Source: Neoroseomonas alkaliterrae
Lineage (GTDB): Bacteria; Pseudomonadota; Alphaproteobacteria; Acetobacterales; Acetobacteraceae
Length of the DNA: 64,000 nt
Assembly: GCF_014199195.1 (NCBI RefSeq)
Contig: NZ_JACIJE010000001.1
Coordinates: 496,001-560,000, forward strand
Reading direction: 5' to 3'
The translations under genes were made by a program, and so were the position numbers. Shown piece by piece: positions 55,814-64,000 of this stretch (the first letter of the stretch is position 1; the number at the start of each line of letters is the position of its first letter). The notes beneath the pieces are model-generated. The model was not told the DNA's origin. It saw only the letters and a list, made by a program, of their open reading frames with translations, and did not search any database.

Positions 55814-56413
55814 TCAGGCCTTGCCCGAGGGCAGCCTGATCGTCCGGCCATCCACCGCGAACTTTCCCCAGCCCTGGTGGTGGACCATCCTCGCGTCGCG
55901 CCGCTCGGGGTCGATCCAGGCCTGGACGACCTCGAGGATGAACATGCAGTAGGCGTTGACCATCCGCGTGTCGATCACGCGGCATTCCAGGTTGGCGAAG
56001 CAGTCCGGCAGCAGCGGCGCGGCGACGTGGCGCGCCGGCTTCCTGGCGATGCCGAGGCTTTCGAACTTGTCGGTGTCCGCACCCGAGCAGTTGCCGATCG
56101 CGACCACCGTCTCCAGGAACTCCGCCGGCGGAATGCCGATGACGCATTCCTTCGTGCGGCGCAGCGCCTCGAAGGAATGGTTGCGGTTGCTGACGATGCA
56201 GGCGATCTGCGGCGGCGTGAACTCGACCATCATGTGCCAGGACATGGCCATGACGTTCGGAATGCCGCGCCGGCTGGTGGCCAGAAGCACCACCGGCCCC
56301 GGTTCGATCAACCGGTAGGCCCGTGCCAGCGGGAACGAGCGCAGGCGATGGGATCCAAGGGCCTTTCGGCCCTTGGCGGGGTGGTCCGGAGGGGCGGCGC
56401 CCCTCCGCGCCAT
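55814..56413 (-). CDS. Flavin reductase family protein (start uncertain)
   Basis: A flavin reductase-like FMN-binding split-barrel protein: YRLIEPGPVVLLATSRRG, MAMSWHMMVEFTPPQIACIV, NHSFEALRRTKECVIGIP and GNCSGADTDKFESLG are family landmarks. It would reduce FMN with NAD(P)H or act as a pyridoxamine-oxidase-like oxidoreductase. The only ATG (56413) overlaps the gap stop as TGATG and gives 199 residues, but its first ~27 codons run through the stems of a terminator-like module. A later non-ATG start near residue 28 would fit relatives better. Confidence 0.8.
   Translation of the reverse strand: MARRGAAPPDHPAKGRKALGSHRLRSFPLARAYRLIEPGPVVLLATSRRGIPNVMAMSWHMMVEFTPPQIACIVSNRNHSFEALRRTKECVIGIPPAEFLETVVAIGNCSGADTDKFESLGIARKPARHVAAPLLPDCFANLECRVIDTRMVNAYCMFILEVVQAWIDPERRDARMVHHQGWGKFAVDGRTIRLPSGKA
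56355..56406 (-). terminator. Two-stem 3' module, copy 4, downstream of gap
   Basis: On the minus strand, six bases after the gap stop: GGAGGGGCG / CGCCCCTCC around one base (56388-56406), then CCAAGGGCC / GGCCCTTGG with a GAAA loop (56355-56376). Both stems are perfect. It is the inverted counterpart of copy 3; the pair brackets the flavin reductase gene. Confidence 0.6.
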
Positions 56414-57432
56414 CACAGGCTGCCGAACAGCGCCGCCGTGTCGCTCATGCGGTTCGAGAAGCCCCACTCGTTGTCGTACCACGACATCACGCGCACGAGC
56501 CCGCCATCCACCACCTGCGTCTGCGTCGCATCGAAGGTCGAGGACATCGGGTTGTGGTTGAAGTCGATGGAGACCAGCGGCTCCGTGCTGTAGCCGAGGA
56601 TGCCCTTGAGCGGGCCGGATTCGCTCGCCGCCTTCATCGCGGCGTTCACCGCCTCCTTCGTCACGCCTTCCTTCGCCGGCACGAAGTCGAGCGAGACGAG
56701 GGAGACGTTCGGCGTCGGGATGCGGATGGCGGTGCCGTCCAGCTTGCCCTTCAGCTCCGGCATCACGAGCCCCACCGCCTTGGCCGCGCCGGTGCTGGTC
56801 GGGATGGCGGAGACCGCCGCCGCGCGCGCGCGGTGCAGGTCCTTGTGCAGCGTGTCCACGGTGTTCTGGTCGCCGGTATAGGCGTGGATCGTCACCATGT
56901 AGCCGCGCAGGATGCCGAAATTCTCGTGCAGCACCTTGGCGATGGGCGCCAGGCAGTTCGTGGTGCAGGAGGCGTTGGAGATGACCGTCATCTCCTTCGT
57001 CAGCGTCTGGTGGTTGACGCCATAGACGATGGTCGCATCCGCATTGTCGCCGGGGGCGGAGATGATGACCTTGCGCGCGCCGGCGGCGAGCAGGGCCGAG
57101 GCCTTCTCCTTGCTCGTGAAGATGCCGGTGCATTCCATGGCCACGTCCACGCCCTGGAAGGGCACCTTGGTCGGGTCGCGCTCGGCGCTCACGGTGATCG
57201 GCGCATAGGTGCGGCCGTTCGCGGTGATGATCAGACGGTTGCCGTCCACCGCCACCTCGCCGGGGAAACGGCCATGCACGCTGTCGTAGCGGAAGAGATG
57301 GGCGTTCGCCTCGACCGAGCCGAGGTCGTTGATGGCGACGCATTCGACGTCGCGCCGCCCGCTCTCGATCATCGCGCGCAGCACCAGGCGGCCGATGCGT
57401 CCGAACCCGTTGATGGCAACCTTCACGGCCAT
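56413..57432 (-). CDS. gap: Glyceraldehyde-3-phosphate dehydrogenase, type I
   Basis: A 339-residue NAD-dependent GAPDH. The cofactor loop is INGFGRIGR, with Asp36 in NDLGS indicating NAD preference. The catalytic region is [12 protein letters not shown] with Cys156, and the C-terminus [13 protein letters not shown] is complete. It makes 1,3-bisphosphoglycerate, the substrate of Pgk. It lies 34 bases downstream of tkt on the same strand, so the two form an operon. Confidence 0.97.
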   Translation of the reverse strand: MAVKVAINGFGRIGRLVLRAMIESGRRDVECVAINDLGSVEANAHLFRYDSVHGRFPGEVAVDGNRLIITANGRTYAPITVSAERDPTKVPFQGVDVAMECTGIFTSKEKASALLAAGARKVIISAPGDNADATIVYGVNHQTLTKEMTVISNASCTTNCLAPIAKVLHENFGILRGYMVTIHAYTGDQNTVDTLHKDLHRARAAAVSAIPTSTGAAKAVGLVMPELKGKLDGTAIRIPTPNVSLVSLDFVPAKEGVTKEAVNAAMKAASESGPLKGILGYSTEPLVSIDFNHNPMSSTFDATQTQVVDGGLVRVMSWYDNEWGFSNRMSDTAALFGSL

Positions 57433-57466
57433 TGGCGTGTCTTCCTTCCCGTTGCGTGGGTGATGG

Positions 57467-59509
57467 TCAGGCGAGGCGCTTCTTCACCGCCGCCGCCACG
57501 GCATCGGGCGTGATCCCGAAATGCCGGAACAGATCCTCGGCCGGCGCGGAGGCGCCGAAGCCGCCCATGCCGATGAACAGCCCGTCGGCGCCGAGCCAGC
57601 GGTCCCAGCCGAAGCCCACCGCCGCCTCGATGCCGACGCGCAGGCCGGTGCCGAGCACCTGCTCGCGCCAGGACGCATCCTGGGCGGCGAAGATCTCCCA
57701 GCAGGGCAGGGAGACGACGGCGGTCGGGATGCCCTCGGCCTCCAGCGCCTCGCGCGCGGCGAGCGCGACATGCACCTCCGAACCCGTCGCGATCAGCGTC
57801 GCCTTGCGCGCGGCGCTCGCCTCGGCCAGCACGTAGCCGCCGCGGGCGCAGCGGTTCTCCCCGGCATCGGTCCGCAGCGCCGGCAGGTTCTGGCGCGAGA
57901 GCGCGAGCAGCGAGGGGCCGTCGGCGCGCTTGACCGCGAGTTCCCAGCACTCGGCCGTCTCCATCGCATCCGCCGGGCGGAAGACGAAGACATTGGGCAT
58001 GGCGCGGAAGGAGGCGAGGTGCTCGACCGGCTGATGCGTGGGCCCGTCCTCGCCCAGGCCGATGGAATCATGCGTCAGCACGTGGATGACGCGCTGGCGC
58101 ATCAGCGCGGCAAGGCGGATCGAGGGCCGCATGTAGTCGCTGAACACCAGGAAGGTGCCCGAATAGGGGATGATGCCGCCATGCAGCGCCATGCCGTTCA
58201 TCGCCGCGGCCATGCCGTGCTCGCGCACGCCCCAATGGACGAAGCGGCCGCCGAAGCTGCCCGGCGCGATCGCCGGGATGCCCTTCACATTGGTGTTGTT
58301 CGACCCGGTGAGGTCGGCCGAGCCGCCGACCATCTCCGGCACCGAGGGGACCAGCGCCTCCAGAGCGCGCTGGGAGGCGACGCGCGTGGCGATCTTCGGC
58401 TTCTCCTCCGCGTGGCGCGCGCGCAGCGCGGCGAGCGCGTCGCGCCAGGTCTCGGGCAGGCGGCCGGCCATGGCGCGGTCGAACTCGGCCTGCTGCGGAT
58501 GCTTCGCGAGGCGCTTGAGCCAGGAGCGGCGGGTGCCCGCGCCGCGGCGGCCGGCGGCCTCCCAGGCGGCCTTGATGTCCTCGGGCACGGTGAAGGGCGG
58601 CGCGGTCCAGCCGAGCAGCTCCTTCGCCGCCGCCGCCTCCGCCGCGCCGAGTGGGGAGCCGTGCGAGCCCGCCGTGCCCGCCTTGGTCGGCGCGCCGAGG
58701 CCGATGATGGTGCGGCAGGCGATCAGCGTCGGCTTGCGGTTCCGCGTGGCCCAGGCCATCGCGGCGGCCAGCGCCTCATGGTCATGGCCGTCCACCCGGC
58801 GCACCGCCCAGCCATAGGCCTGGAAGCGCTTCAGCACGTCCTCGGTGAAGGACAGCGCGGTGTCGCCGTCGATCGAGATGTGGTTGTCGTCCCACAGCAC
58901 GCAGAGCTTCGACAGGCCGAGATGCCCCGCGAGCGAGGCGGCCTCGTGGGAGACGCCCTCCTGCAGGTCGCCGTCCGAGGCGATGACCCAGGTGCGGTGA
59001 TCCACGAGGGAGGCGCCGAAGCGCGCGGCCAGCATGCGCTCGGCCAGCGCCATGCCGACCGCGGTGGCGATGCCCTGGCCGAGCGGGCCGGTGGTGGTCT
59101 CGATGCCCGGATGCTCGCCGAACTCGGGATGCCCGGCGGCGGGGGAATGGAGCTGGCGGAAGCGCTTCAGCTCCTCGATGCCCATCCCCGCATGCCCCGT
59201 CAGGTGCAGCAGGGCATAGAGCAGCATTGAGCCGTGGCCCGCGCTGAGCACGAAACGGTCGCGGTCGGCCCAGCGCGGGTCGGCGGCGTCGAACTTCAGG
59301 AACCGCGTGAACAGCACGGTCGCGACATCGGCCATGCCCATCGGCATGCCGGGATGGCCGGATTTCGCGGCCTCGACGCCGTCGATCGCCAGCGCGCGGA
59401 TGGCATCGGCGAGGCGCCGCGCCTCGCTCGCCGGCCGGGCGAGGATCTCGGCCTGCGTGGCGAGCGCGGGGTTCTGCGCGGGATCGGCGGCGGGGGCGAT
59501 GCTGGCCAC
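57467..59509 (-). CDS. tkt: Transketolase
   Basis: A 680-residue thiamine-diphosphate enzyme of the pentose phosphate and Calvin pathways. [17 protein letters not shown] opens the N-terminal domain, the ThDP motif begins at [14 protein letters not shown] (here SDGDLQEG), and [19 protein letters not shown] and the C-terminal ligand region are intact. First gene of the tkt-gap operon, with a promoter candidate at 59551-59579. Confidence 0.97.
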   Translation of the reverse strand: MASIAPAADPAQNPALATQAEILARPASEARRLADAIRALAIDGVEAAKSGHPGMPMGMADVATVLFTRFLKFDAADPRWADRDRFVLSAGHGSMLLYALLHLTGHAGMGIEELKRFRQLHSPAAGHPEFGEHPGIETTTGPLGQGIATAVGMALAERMLAARFGASLVDHRTWVIASDGDLQEGVSHEAASLAGHLGLSKLCVLWDDNHISIDGDTALSFTEDVLKRFQAYGWAVRRVDGHDHEALAAAMAWATRNRKPTLIACRTIIGLGAPTKAGTAGSHGSPLGAAEAAAAKELLGWTAPPFTVPEDIKAAWEAAGRRGAGTRRSWLKRLAKHPQQAEFDRAMAGRLPETWRDALAALRARHAEEKPKIATRVASQRALEALVPSVPEMVGGSADLTGSNNTNVKGIPAIAPGSFGGRFVHWGVREHGMAAAMNGMALHGGIIPYSGTFLVFSDYMRPSIRLAALMRQRVIHVLTHDSIGLGEDGPTHQPVEHLASFRAMPNVFVFRPADAMETAECWELAVKRADGPSLLALSRQNLPALRTDAGENRCARGGYVLAEASAARKATLIATGSEVHVALAAREALEAEGIPTAVVSLPCWEIFAAQDASWREQVLGTGLRVGIEAAVGFGWDRWLGADGLFIGMGGFGASAPAEDLFRHFGITPDAVAAAVKKRLA

Positions 59510-59550
59510 GTTTCGTTCTGCTCCGGGGGGTCGGCCTGACGGACGCGGGG

Positions 59551-59579
59551 GCTATACGGCGCGGCCCCGCCGGGGGCAA
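59551..59579 (-). promoter_or_regulatory. Candidate promoter for tkt-gap, overlapping a chaA 3' stem
   Basis: Minus strand TTGCCC (59579-59574), 17-base spacer, TATAGC (59556-59551), 42 bases before the tkt start; four of six bases match consensus in each box. The -35 lies in a stem (GGGGGC / GCCCCC, 59572-59589) directly after the chaA stop, so upstream termination and tkt initiation share DNA. Confidence 0.4.
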
Positions 59580-59590
59580 CCGCGCCCCCC

Positions 59591-60667
59591 TCAGGGCGCG
59601 AAGATGTAGAAGACGTAGGCCGCGAGCAGCACGAGGTGGACGATGCCCGAGAGGAGGTTCGTCCGCCCCGTGCCGTAGGTGATGATCGCGACCAGGAAGC
59701 CGAGCAGCATCAGCACCGTGCCGCCCGGGGCGATGCCGAGTTCCAGCGGCTGGTCGAGCCACCAGGAGACGGCGGCCACAGTCGGCACCGTCAGCCCGAT
59801 GCAGGCCACCGCCGAGCCGAGCGCGAGGTTGATGGCGGACTGCATCCGGTTGGCCGCCGCCGCGCGGAGCGCCGCGCCGCTTTCCGGCATCAGCACGATG
59901 GCCGCGACGATGACGCCGACCAGCGCCACCGGCGCGCCGGCCGCGCGCACCCCCTCGAGCACCGCCGGGGAGAGCGCCTTGGCAAGCGTGACGACGGAGA
60001 GCAGCGCGAGCGTCATCAGCCCGAGCGAGGCCAGCGCGATGCGGCCGCTGGGCGGGGCGATCGGCGCGCTGTCGCCGCCGGCGGGCAGGAAGAAGTCCCG
60101 GTGCCAGCCGGTCTGGATGAAAATGAAGGCGCCGTAGAGCGCGAGGCAGGCCAGCGAGACGAAGCCCAGCTGGAGCGGCGAGTAGAACGGCCCCGGCACC
60201 GAGACCACGAAGTTCGGCACCACCAGCACCAGGGTGGCGAGCGGGATCAGCACGGCGAGGAAGGCATTGGCACCCTCCACCCGGAACTCGGCCTGGCGGT
60301 GGCGGATCGCCGCGACCACGATGCAGAGGCCAGCGAGCCCGTGCACCACCAGCATCACCGCCGCATGCACCGAATCGCGCATCAGCGACGGGTTGGGATC
60401 CCCGGTCAGCATCAGCGCGACGATCATGCCGACCTCCATCACCGTCACCGCGAGGGCGAGGATGATGGTGCCGTAGGGCTCGCCCACGCGGCGCGCGACC
60501 ACCTCCGCGTGATGCACGGCGGCGAGCACGTTGCCGAGCAGGATGGCCGCGAGGAGCAGCGCCAGCGGCTCGAGCCCGGCCTGGCCGAAAGCCAGCCAGG
60601 CCGCCACGCCGGCCGGCGGCAGCAGGGCGGTGTGGAGGGGGATCCGGCTGGTCGGGGCGCGCGCCAT
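59591..60667 (-). CDS. chaA: ChaA-type calcium/proton (sodium/proton) antiporter
   Basis: A 358-residue CaCA-superfamily exchanger with about eleven hydrophobic segments. AAVHHAEVVARRVGEPYGT and ALAVTVMEVGMI form the first alpha repeat, and VIVAAIVLMPESGAALRAAA with NLALGSAVACIGLTVP the second; the acidic residues in VMEV and MPES are the ion-binding glutamates. It exports Ca2+ or Na+/K+ in exchange for protons. No signal peptide. The M20 hydrolase gene upstream is 35 bases away. Confidence 0.9.
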   Translation of the reverse strand: MARAPTSRIPLHTALLPPAGVAAWLAFGQAGLEPLALLLAAILLGNVLAAVHHAEVVARRVGEPYGTIILALAVTVMEVGMIVALMLTGDPNPSLMRDSVHAAVMLVVHGLAGLCIVVAAIRHRQAEFRVEGANAFLAVLIPLATLVLVVPNFVVSVPGPFYSPLQLGFVSLACLALYGAFIFIQTGWHRDFFLPAGGDSAPIAPPSGRIALASLGLMTLALLSVVTLAKALSPAVLEGVRAAGAPVALVGVIVAAIVLMPESGAALRAAAANRMQSAINLALGSAVACIGLTVPTVAAVSWWLDQPLELGIAPGGTVLMLLGFLVAIITYGTGRTNLLSGIVHLVLLAAYVFYIFAP

Positions 60668-60702
60668 GGCGTCCGGGCCGCGGCTCGCCTGCGCGGCCGG
60701 CG

Positions 60703-61947
60703 CTAGGCCGGCCGGTTGGCGCGCGCGACCACCGCCTCGAACAGCACCTGGCAGCCGGCCTCGGCCTCCTCGGGCAGGATGCTCTCGGCCTCGTTGTGGG
60801 AAAGCCCGTCCTTGCAGGGGGTGAAGATCATCGCGGTCGGCACCGAGCGCGCGACATAGACCGCGTCATGCCCCGCGCCGGAGATGATCTCCCGCGCCGA
60901 GAAGCCGAGCCGCTGCGCCGCCTGGCGGACGAGGTCGACGCAGGCGGGGTCGAAGGGCTGGGCGGGGATGACGAAGAGTTCCGTCAGGTCCAGCCTGCAG
61001 CCGGTGGCCTCGACCAGCTTGCGCGCCTGCTCGGGGAAGGTCGCGGCGAGGGTCCGGATCTCGGCATCCTCGGGGTGGCGGAACTCGACGCTGAAGCGGA
61101 CCTCGCCGGGCACCACATTGCGGCTCGGCTGCGGGATCTGCAGGAAGCCCACCGTGCCGCGGCCATCCTCCCCGCGCGCGCGCATCAGCTCGTCCACCAG
61201 CGTGACGACCCGCGCGGCGGCGACCAGCGCATCGCGGCGCATCGAGGGCGGGGTGGTGCCGGCATGGCTCTCGCGGCCGGTGATGACGGCATCGTACCAG
61301 ACCTGCGCCTGCGCGCCGGTGACGATGCCGACCTGCCTGCCCTCGCGCTCGAGGATCGGGCCCTGCTCGATGTGCAGCTCGAAATAGGCGTCGGCCGGGA
61401 AGGGCCTCGCCGGATGCTCGCCCTTGTAGCCGATGCTCTCGAGCGCCTCGGAGACCGAGACCCCGTCCACGTCCTTCAGGCCGTAGGCCTTCTCCAGCGT
61501 ATAGACCCCGGCCCAGACGCCCGAGCCCATCAGCGAATGGCCGAAGCGCGAGCCTTCCTCGTCCGTCCAGTTGACCAACTCGATCGGCGCCTCGGTGACG
61601 ATGTTGAGGTCGTTGAGGGTGCGCATCACCTCGAGGCCCGCGATGACGCCGAGCGCGCCGTCGAACTTGCCGCCTGTCGGCTGGCTGTCGAGGTGGCTGC
61701 CCATCAGCACCGGCAGGCGCTTGGGGTCGCGGCCCTCGCGGCGGGCGAACATGTTGCCGATGGCGTCCACCCGCACCGTCAGGCCGAGGGCCTCGCACCA
61801 GCCCTTGAAGGTGTCGCGGCCCTTCTTGTCCACGTCCGAGAGGGTCAGGCGCTTCACGCCGCCCTTGGGCGTGGCGCCGATCTCGGCCATGGCCATCAGG
61901 CTGTCCCAAAGCCGCTTGCCGTCGATCCGCTGGTTGGTGCCGCTCAT
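60703..61947 (-). CDS. M20 family Zn-dependent amidohydrolase (N-carbamoyl-L-amino acid hydrolase / ureidoacid type)
   Basis: A 414-residue dinuclear zinc hydrolase of the allantoate amidohydrolase / beta-ureidopropionase group. GSHLDSQPTGGKFDGALGV carries the first metal ligands (His, Asp) and the base region, LVNWTDEEGSRF the catalytic Glu pair, ELHIEQGPILE a further His, and ISGAGHDAVYVA the last. It hydrolyses N-carbamoyl amino acids or ureido-acids from pyrimidine or purine breakdown. Start at 61947 (MSGTNQRI) after GAGGGA; the longer frame is not supported. Confidence 0.9.
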   Translation of the reverse strand: MSGTNQRIDGKRLWDSLMAMAEIGATPKGGVKRLTLSDVDKKGRDTFKGWCEALGLTVRVDAIGNMFARREGRDPKRLPVLMGSHLDSQPTGGKFDGALGVIAGLEVMRTLNDLNIVTEAPIELVNWTDEEGSRFGHSLMGSGVWAGVYTLEKAYGLKDVDGVSVSEALESIGYKGEHPARPFPADAYFELHIEQGPILEREGRQVGIVTGAQAQVWYDAVITGRESHAGTTPPSMRRDALVAAARVVTLVDELMRARGEDGRGTVGFLQIPQPSRNVVPGEVRFSVEFRHPEDAEIRTLAATFPEQARKLVEATGCRLDLTELFVIPAQPFDPACVDLVRQAAQRLGFSAREIISGAGHDAVYVARSVPTAMIFTPCKDGLSHNEAESILPEEAEAGCQVLFEAVVARANRPA

Positions 61948-62346
61948 GGCGCGTCGGGTCCCTCTTGCTGGCAGGGGTCCGGAGTAGGCCGCCCCGCCCC
62001 GCCTGTCCACGCCCCGGCCCGCCCGCCCGCCGGCTTCGGGCGGTCCGCGAATACAGTTGTCATGGCGCCGAATTCAATCATGCATGGGACAAGTCATAAT
62101 AGAAATCGTGCCCCCATACTTGCCGAATAAAGGCCCGGCGCGCCAGTCACGCCCCAGTCGTGCCGTGCTCCGTGCCGAGGCTGTGCCGGGGTGGAGTTGC
62201 ATCCCGCCCCATTCTGCTGCATGGAGCAGCCGCCGGCAGCCTCCGTGCTGCCACAATCACTTGCCCAGCATTGGCCGGGCGGATCGCGCCATCGGCGCAT
62301 CCTTTCCGTCCACCTCGTGCAGACCGAACCGCCCAGGAGTGTCCCC
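61948..62346. other. 399-bp intergenic region between the M20 hydrolase and rlpA
   Basis: A divergent gap, the longest without a confident gene. Bases 62050-62130 are distinctly less GC-rich than the rest of the window and probably hold the promoters. TTGTCA at 62057 and CATAAT at 62095 are promoter-like but wrongly spaced for each other. I see no tRNA, convincing small ORF or strong hairpin. Confidence 0.5.
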
Positions 62347-62856
62347 ATGGGGTTCCCCCGCCACGCCTGCCGCCGTTCCGAGGCGCCCGCGCCGCGCCCG
62401 GCCCGGCGCGCGCCCCGTGCCGCCGCGGGCGGCGCGCTGATCGCCGTCTGCCTGCTCGCCACCGCCTGCGCCCAGCCGGCCGAGGAGGCCGCCGCCGCGC
62501 CGCCCGCCGCCGCGCCCGCCGCCTCGGCCCTGCGGCCCGCCGGCGGCGTGCAGACCGGCATCGCCTCCTTCTACGGGCCGCGCTTCACCGGCCGGCGCAT
62601 GGCCAATGGCCAACCCTTCGACCCGCATTCGGACACCATCGCCCATCGCAACCTGCCCTTCGGGACGGTGGTGCGGGTGACCAACCTCGAGAACGGCCGC
62701 AGCGCGACCGCCCGGGTGCTCGACCGCGGGCCCTGGATCCGCGGCCGCATCGTGGATGTCAGCCCGCGCATCGCGCGCGACCTCGACATGGTCCGCAGCG
62801 GCATCGCTCGGGTGGAGGTGGTGCCGCTGGTCGAGGTGGCCGAGGCGGCCGACTGA
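62347..62856 (+). CDS. rlpA: RlpA-like lipoprotein (septal ring / lytic transglycosylase fold)
   Basis: A 169-residue protein. An Arg-rich N-terminus leads to a lipoprotein signal (ALIAVCLLATAC, lipobox Cys near residue 41). The double-psi beta-barrel holds TGIASFYGPRFTGRRMANGQ, LPFGTVVRVTNLENGRSATA and VLDRGPWIRGRIVDVS, including the DRGP catalytic Asp of RlpA. The C-terminal SPOR domain of E. coli RlpA is absent. RlpA proteins cleave denuded glycan strands at septa. AGGAG lies eight bases upstream of the ATG. Confidence 0.9.
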   Translation: MGFPRHACRRSEAPAPRPARRAPRAAAGGALIAVCLLATACAQPAEEAAAAPPAAAPAASALRPAGGVQTGIASFYGPRFTGRRMANGQPFDPHSDTIAHRNLPFGTVVRVTNLENGRSATARVLDRGPWIRGRIVDVSPRIARDLDMVRSGIARVEVVPLVEVAEAAD

Positions 62857-62997
62857 CGGGCGGCAGCCGTCCGCTCCTGGCGAGGATCGGGCTTCGGTTC
62901 CGCGCCCCTCGCCCCGCGAGGCCGGCGGCCCCGTTCGGCGAGGCCCCGGGCGAAGCCGCGGCGCGCCGGGATGACGCCCCGCCGCGCGGCCGGCGCC

Positions 62998-63738
62998 CTA
63001 CTCCCTGTCCTCGGGCCCGAGCACCTCGGCGACCGGGCCGTCGGCGGTGATGCGCCCGCCCTCGAGCCGGATCGCCCGCGTGCACCATTTGCGCACCACG
63101 GCCATGTCGTGCGTCGCGATCAGCAGGATCTGCGCCCCGGTCACGAGCTGCGCCAGGCGTTCCGAGGCGCGTGCCATGAACTCGGCGTCCCCGGCGAGGA
63201 ACCATTCGTCCATCAGCAGGATCTCGGGCGTCATCGCCGTCGCCATGGCGAAGGACAGCCGCACGTTCATCCCCGCCGAATAGCCGCGGATCGGCACGTC
63301 GAGGAAATCCCCGAGCCCCGCGAAGCCCGCCACCTCCTCGGCCAGCGCGCGGCCCTCGGCCTCGGTCATGCCGCGATAGAGGGCGCGCAGCACCACATTC
63401 TCGCGCCCCGTCAGCAGCGGGTCCATCCCGGCCGCGGGGTCGATCAGGGAGCCGATCTCCCCCTCCACGCGCAGCCGCCCGGCCACGGGCTCATAGACCC
63501 CGGCGACGGTGCGCAGCAGGGTCGTCTTTCCCGCCCCGTTCGGCCCGACCAGCGCGACGCGCTCCCCGTCGCGGATGGAGAAGGTGAGCTCGCGCAGCGC
63601 CGCGACGACGACGCGGTTGTCGGTGTCGGTCTTCAGCCGCAGCCCCGAGGAGGCGAGGATGCGCTGCTTCAGCGAGCGCGCATTGTGGTGGTAGAGCGGG
63701 AACTCGATGGCGAGTCCCGCCGCCTCGATCAGCGCCAT
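62998..63738 (-). CDS. ABC transporter ATP-binding protein, polysaccharide/O-antigen export type
   Basis: A 246-residue ATPase of the Wzt/KpsT/TagH group. An N-terminal gate-helix-like segment (FPLYHHNARSLKQRIL) precedes Walker A GPNGAGKT (65-72), which is typical for O-antigen and teichoic acid exporters. Signature GYSAGMNVRLSFAMA, Walker B ILLMDEWFLAGD and the switch His in ATHDMAVV are intact. No C-terminal carbohydrate-binding domain is present. The permease gene lies four bases upstream. Confidence 0.92.
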   Translation of the reverse strand: MALIEAAGLAIEFPLYHHNARSLKQRILASSGLRLKTDTDNRVVVAALRELTFSIRDGERVALVGPNGAGKTTLLRTVAGVYEPVAGRLRVEGEIGSLIDPAAGMDPLLTGRENVVLRALYRGMTEAEGRALAEEVAGFAGLGDFLDVPIRGYSAGMNVRLSFAMATAMTPEILLMDEWFLAGDAEFMARASERLAQLVTGAQILLIATHDMAVVRKWCTRAIRLEGGRITADGPVAEVLGPEDRE

Positions 63739-63742
63739 CGCC

Positions 63743-64000
63743 CTAGACCCAGAAGGCGATGCGCCCGCGGAAGCGGACGAAGAAGGCCCAGGCCGCGGCC
63801 ACCAGAAGCCCGGTCCAGGCGAGGGCGGCGAGCCAGACGGCGAGCCCGCCGGTCTTGCCCATGATCGGGGCGCGCACCGCCTCCATGACCGCGAAGAACG
63901 GGTTGAGCGGCAGGAACGGCTCCCAGTGCCCGACCATGTCGGGCTTCCAGATCACCGCCGAGACGAAGAAGGCCACCTGCATCAGCGAGCCGACGATGGG
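63743..64000 (-). CDS. ABC-2 type polysaccharide export permease (5' partial at window edge)
   Basis: The visible 85 residues are the C-terminal end of an integral membrane permease: a hydrophobic segment (MQVAFFVSAVIWKPDMV), a periplasmic loop FLPLNPFFAVMEAVRAPI, typical of Wzm/KpsM proteins, and one final helix. The frame is open through the right edge, so the N-terminus and remaining helices lie outside. Paired with the ATPase downstream. Confidence 0.88.
   Translation of the reverse strand, partial: PIVGSLMQVAFFVSAVIWKPDMVGHWEPFLPLNPFFAVMEAVRAPIMGKTGGLAVWLAALAWTGLLVAAAWAFFVRFRGRIAFWV

Noticed and set aside
62191-62346. Upstream start for the RlpA-like gene
   Set aside because: The ATG at 62347 has AGGAG at ideal spacing and is followed by a proper lipoprotein signal; the extension would place the signal about 80 residues in.
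62857-62997. Two-stem module at the rlpA / ABC transporter convergent gap
   Set aside because: Short GC inverted repeats exist but do not match the arrangement or perfection of the four reported copies.

Overview
The window looks like chromosome from a high-GC alphaproteobacterium, most likely Acetobacteraceae (Roseomonas-like). The evidence is the very high GC content, squalene-type HpnC/D/E proteins, CobS/CobT cobaltochelatase subunits next to a J-domain protein and bolA, a secA - parvulin - argJ - GNAT/MutT neighbourhood, and an lgt - MidA-like - pgeF - lipoprotein run. All of this is read by eye; no database search was possible. Genes are tightly packed, often with ATGA or GTGA overlaps. 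I see no tRNA, rRNA, CRISPR array, prophage or insertion sequence.

Layout. 1-3.6 kb: end of an RsmB-type rRNA methyltransferase, an acyl-CoA dehydrogenase divergent from an IclR regulator with two perfect palindromes between them, and a GNAT enzyme. 3.66-13.2 kb (minus strand): a seven-gene pigment cluster with two CrtN/CrtP-like FAD desaturase/oxidases, an acyltransferase, a family 2 glycosyltransferase, a fused HpnC-HpnD squalene synthase, HpnE and an aldehyde dehydrogenase. This is the staphyloxanthin-type enzyme set built on squalene instead of CrtM-made dehydrosqualene, and is the most interesting system here. 13.3-16.0 kb: an acyl-CoA dehydrogenase and a sarcosine-oxidase-like flavoenzyme. 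16.1-25.5 kb: a sugar-acid uptake and catabolism locus (aldose epimerase, uronate dehydrogenase, TRAP transporter, FadR-type GntR regulator, IlvD/Edd dehydratase, amidase, threonate-dehydrogenase-like enzyme) with two matching operators. 25.5-31 kb: MarR and PanE-like genes, then a MacA/MacB-type efflux operon whose adaptor carries a Spy/CpxP-like insert.

31-47.4 kb: envelope and housekeeping genes (lipoprotein, pgeF, MidA-like, lgt, hldD, ubiK, YbjN, secA, parvulin, argJ), a glycosyltransferase/methyltransferase pair, a GNAT-MutT fusion and a CinA-like protein. 47.4-52.5 kb: a phytase-like protein, cobT, cobS, a J-domain protein and bolA. 52.8-61.9 kb: NUDIX hydrolase, pgk, gap and tkt (central carbon metabolism), a flavin reductase, ChaA-type antiporter and an M20 hydrolase. 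62-64 kb: an RlpA lipoprotein and the end of a polysaccharide-export ABC transporter that continues past the right edge.

Between genes there is repeated structure. Three copies of a roughly 90-125 bp repeat lie only at tail-to-tail junctions. Four copies of a two-stem module, and several single GC stems, begin a few bases after stop codons.
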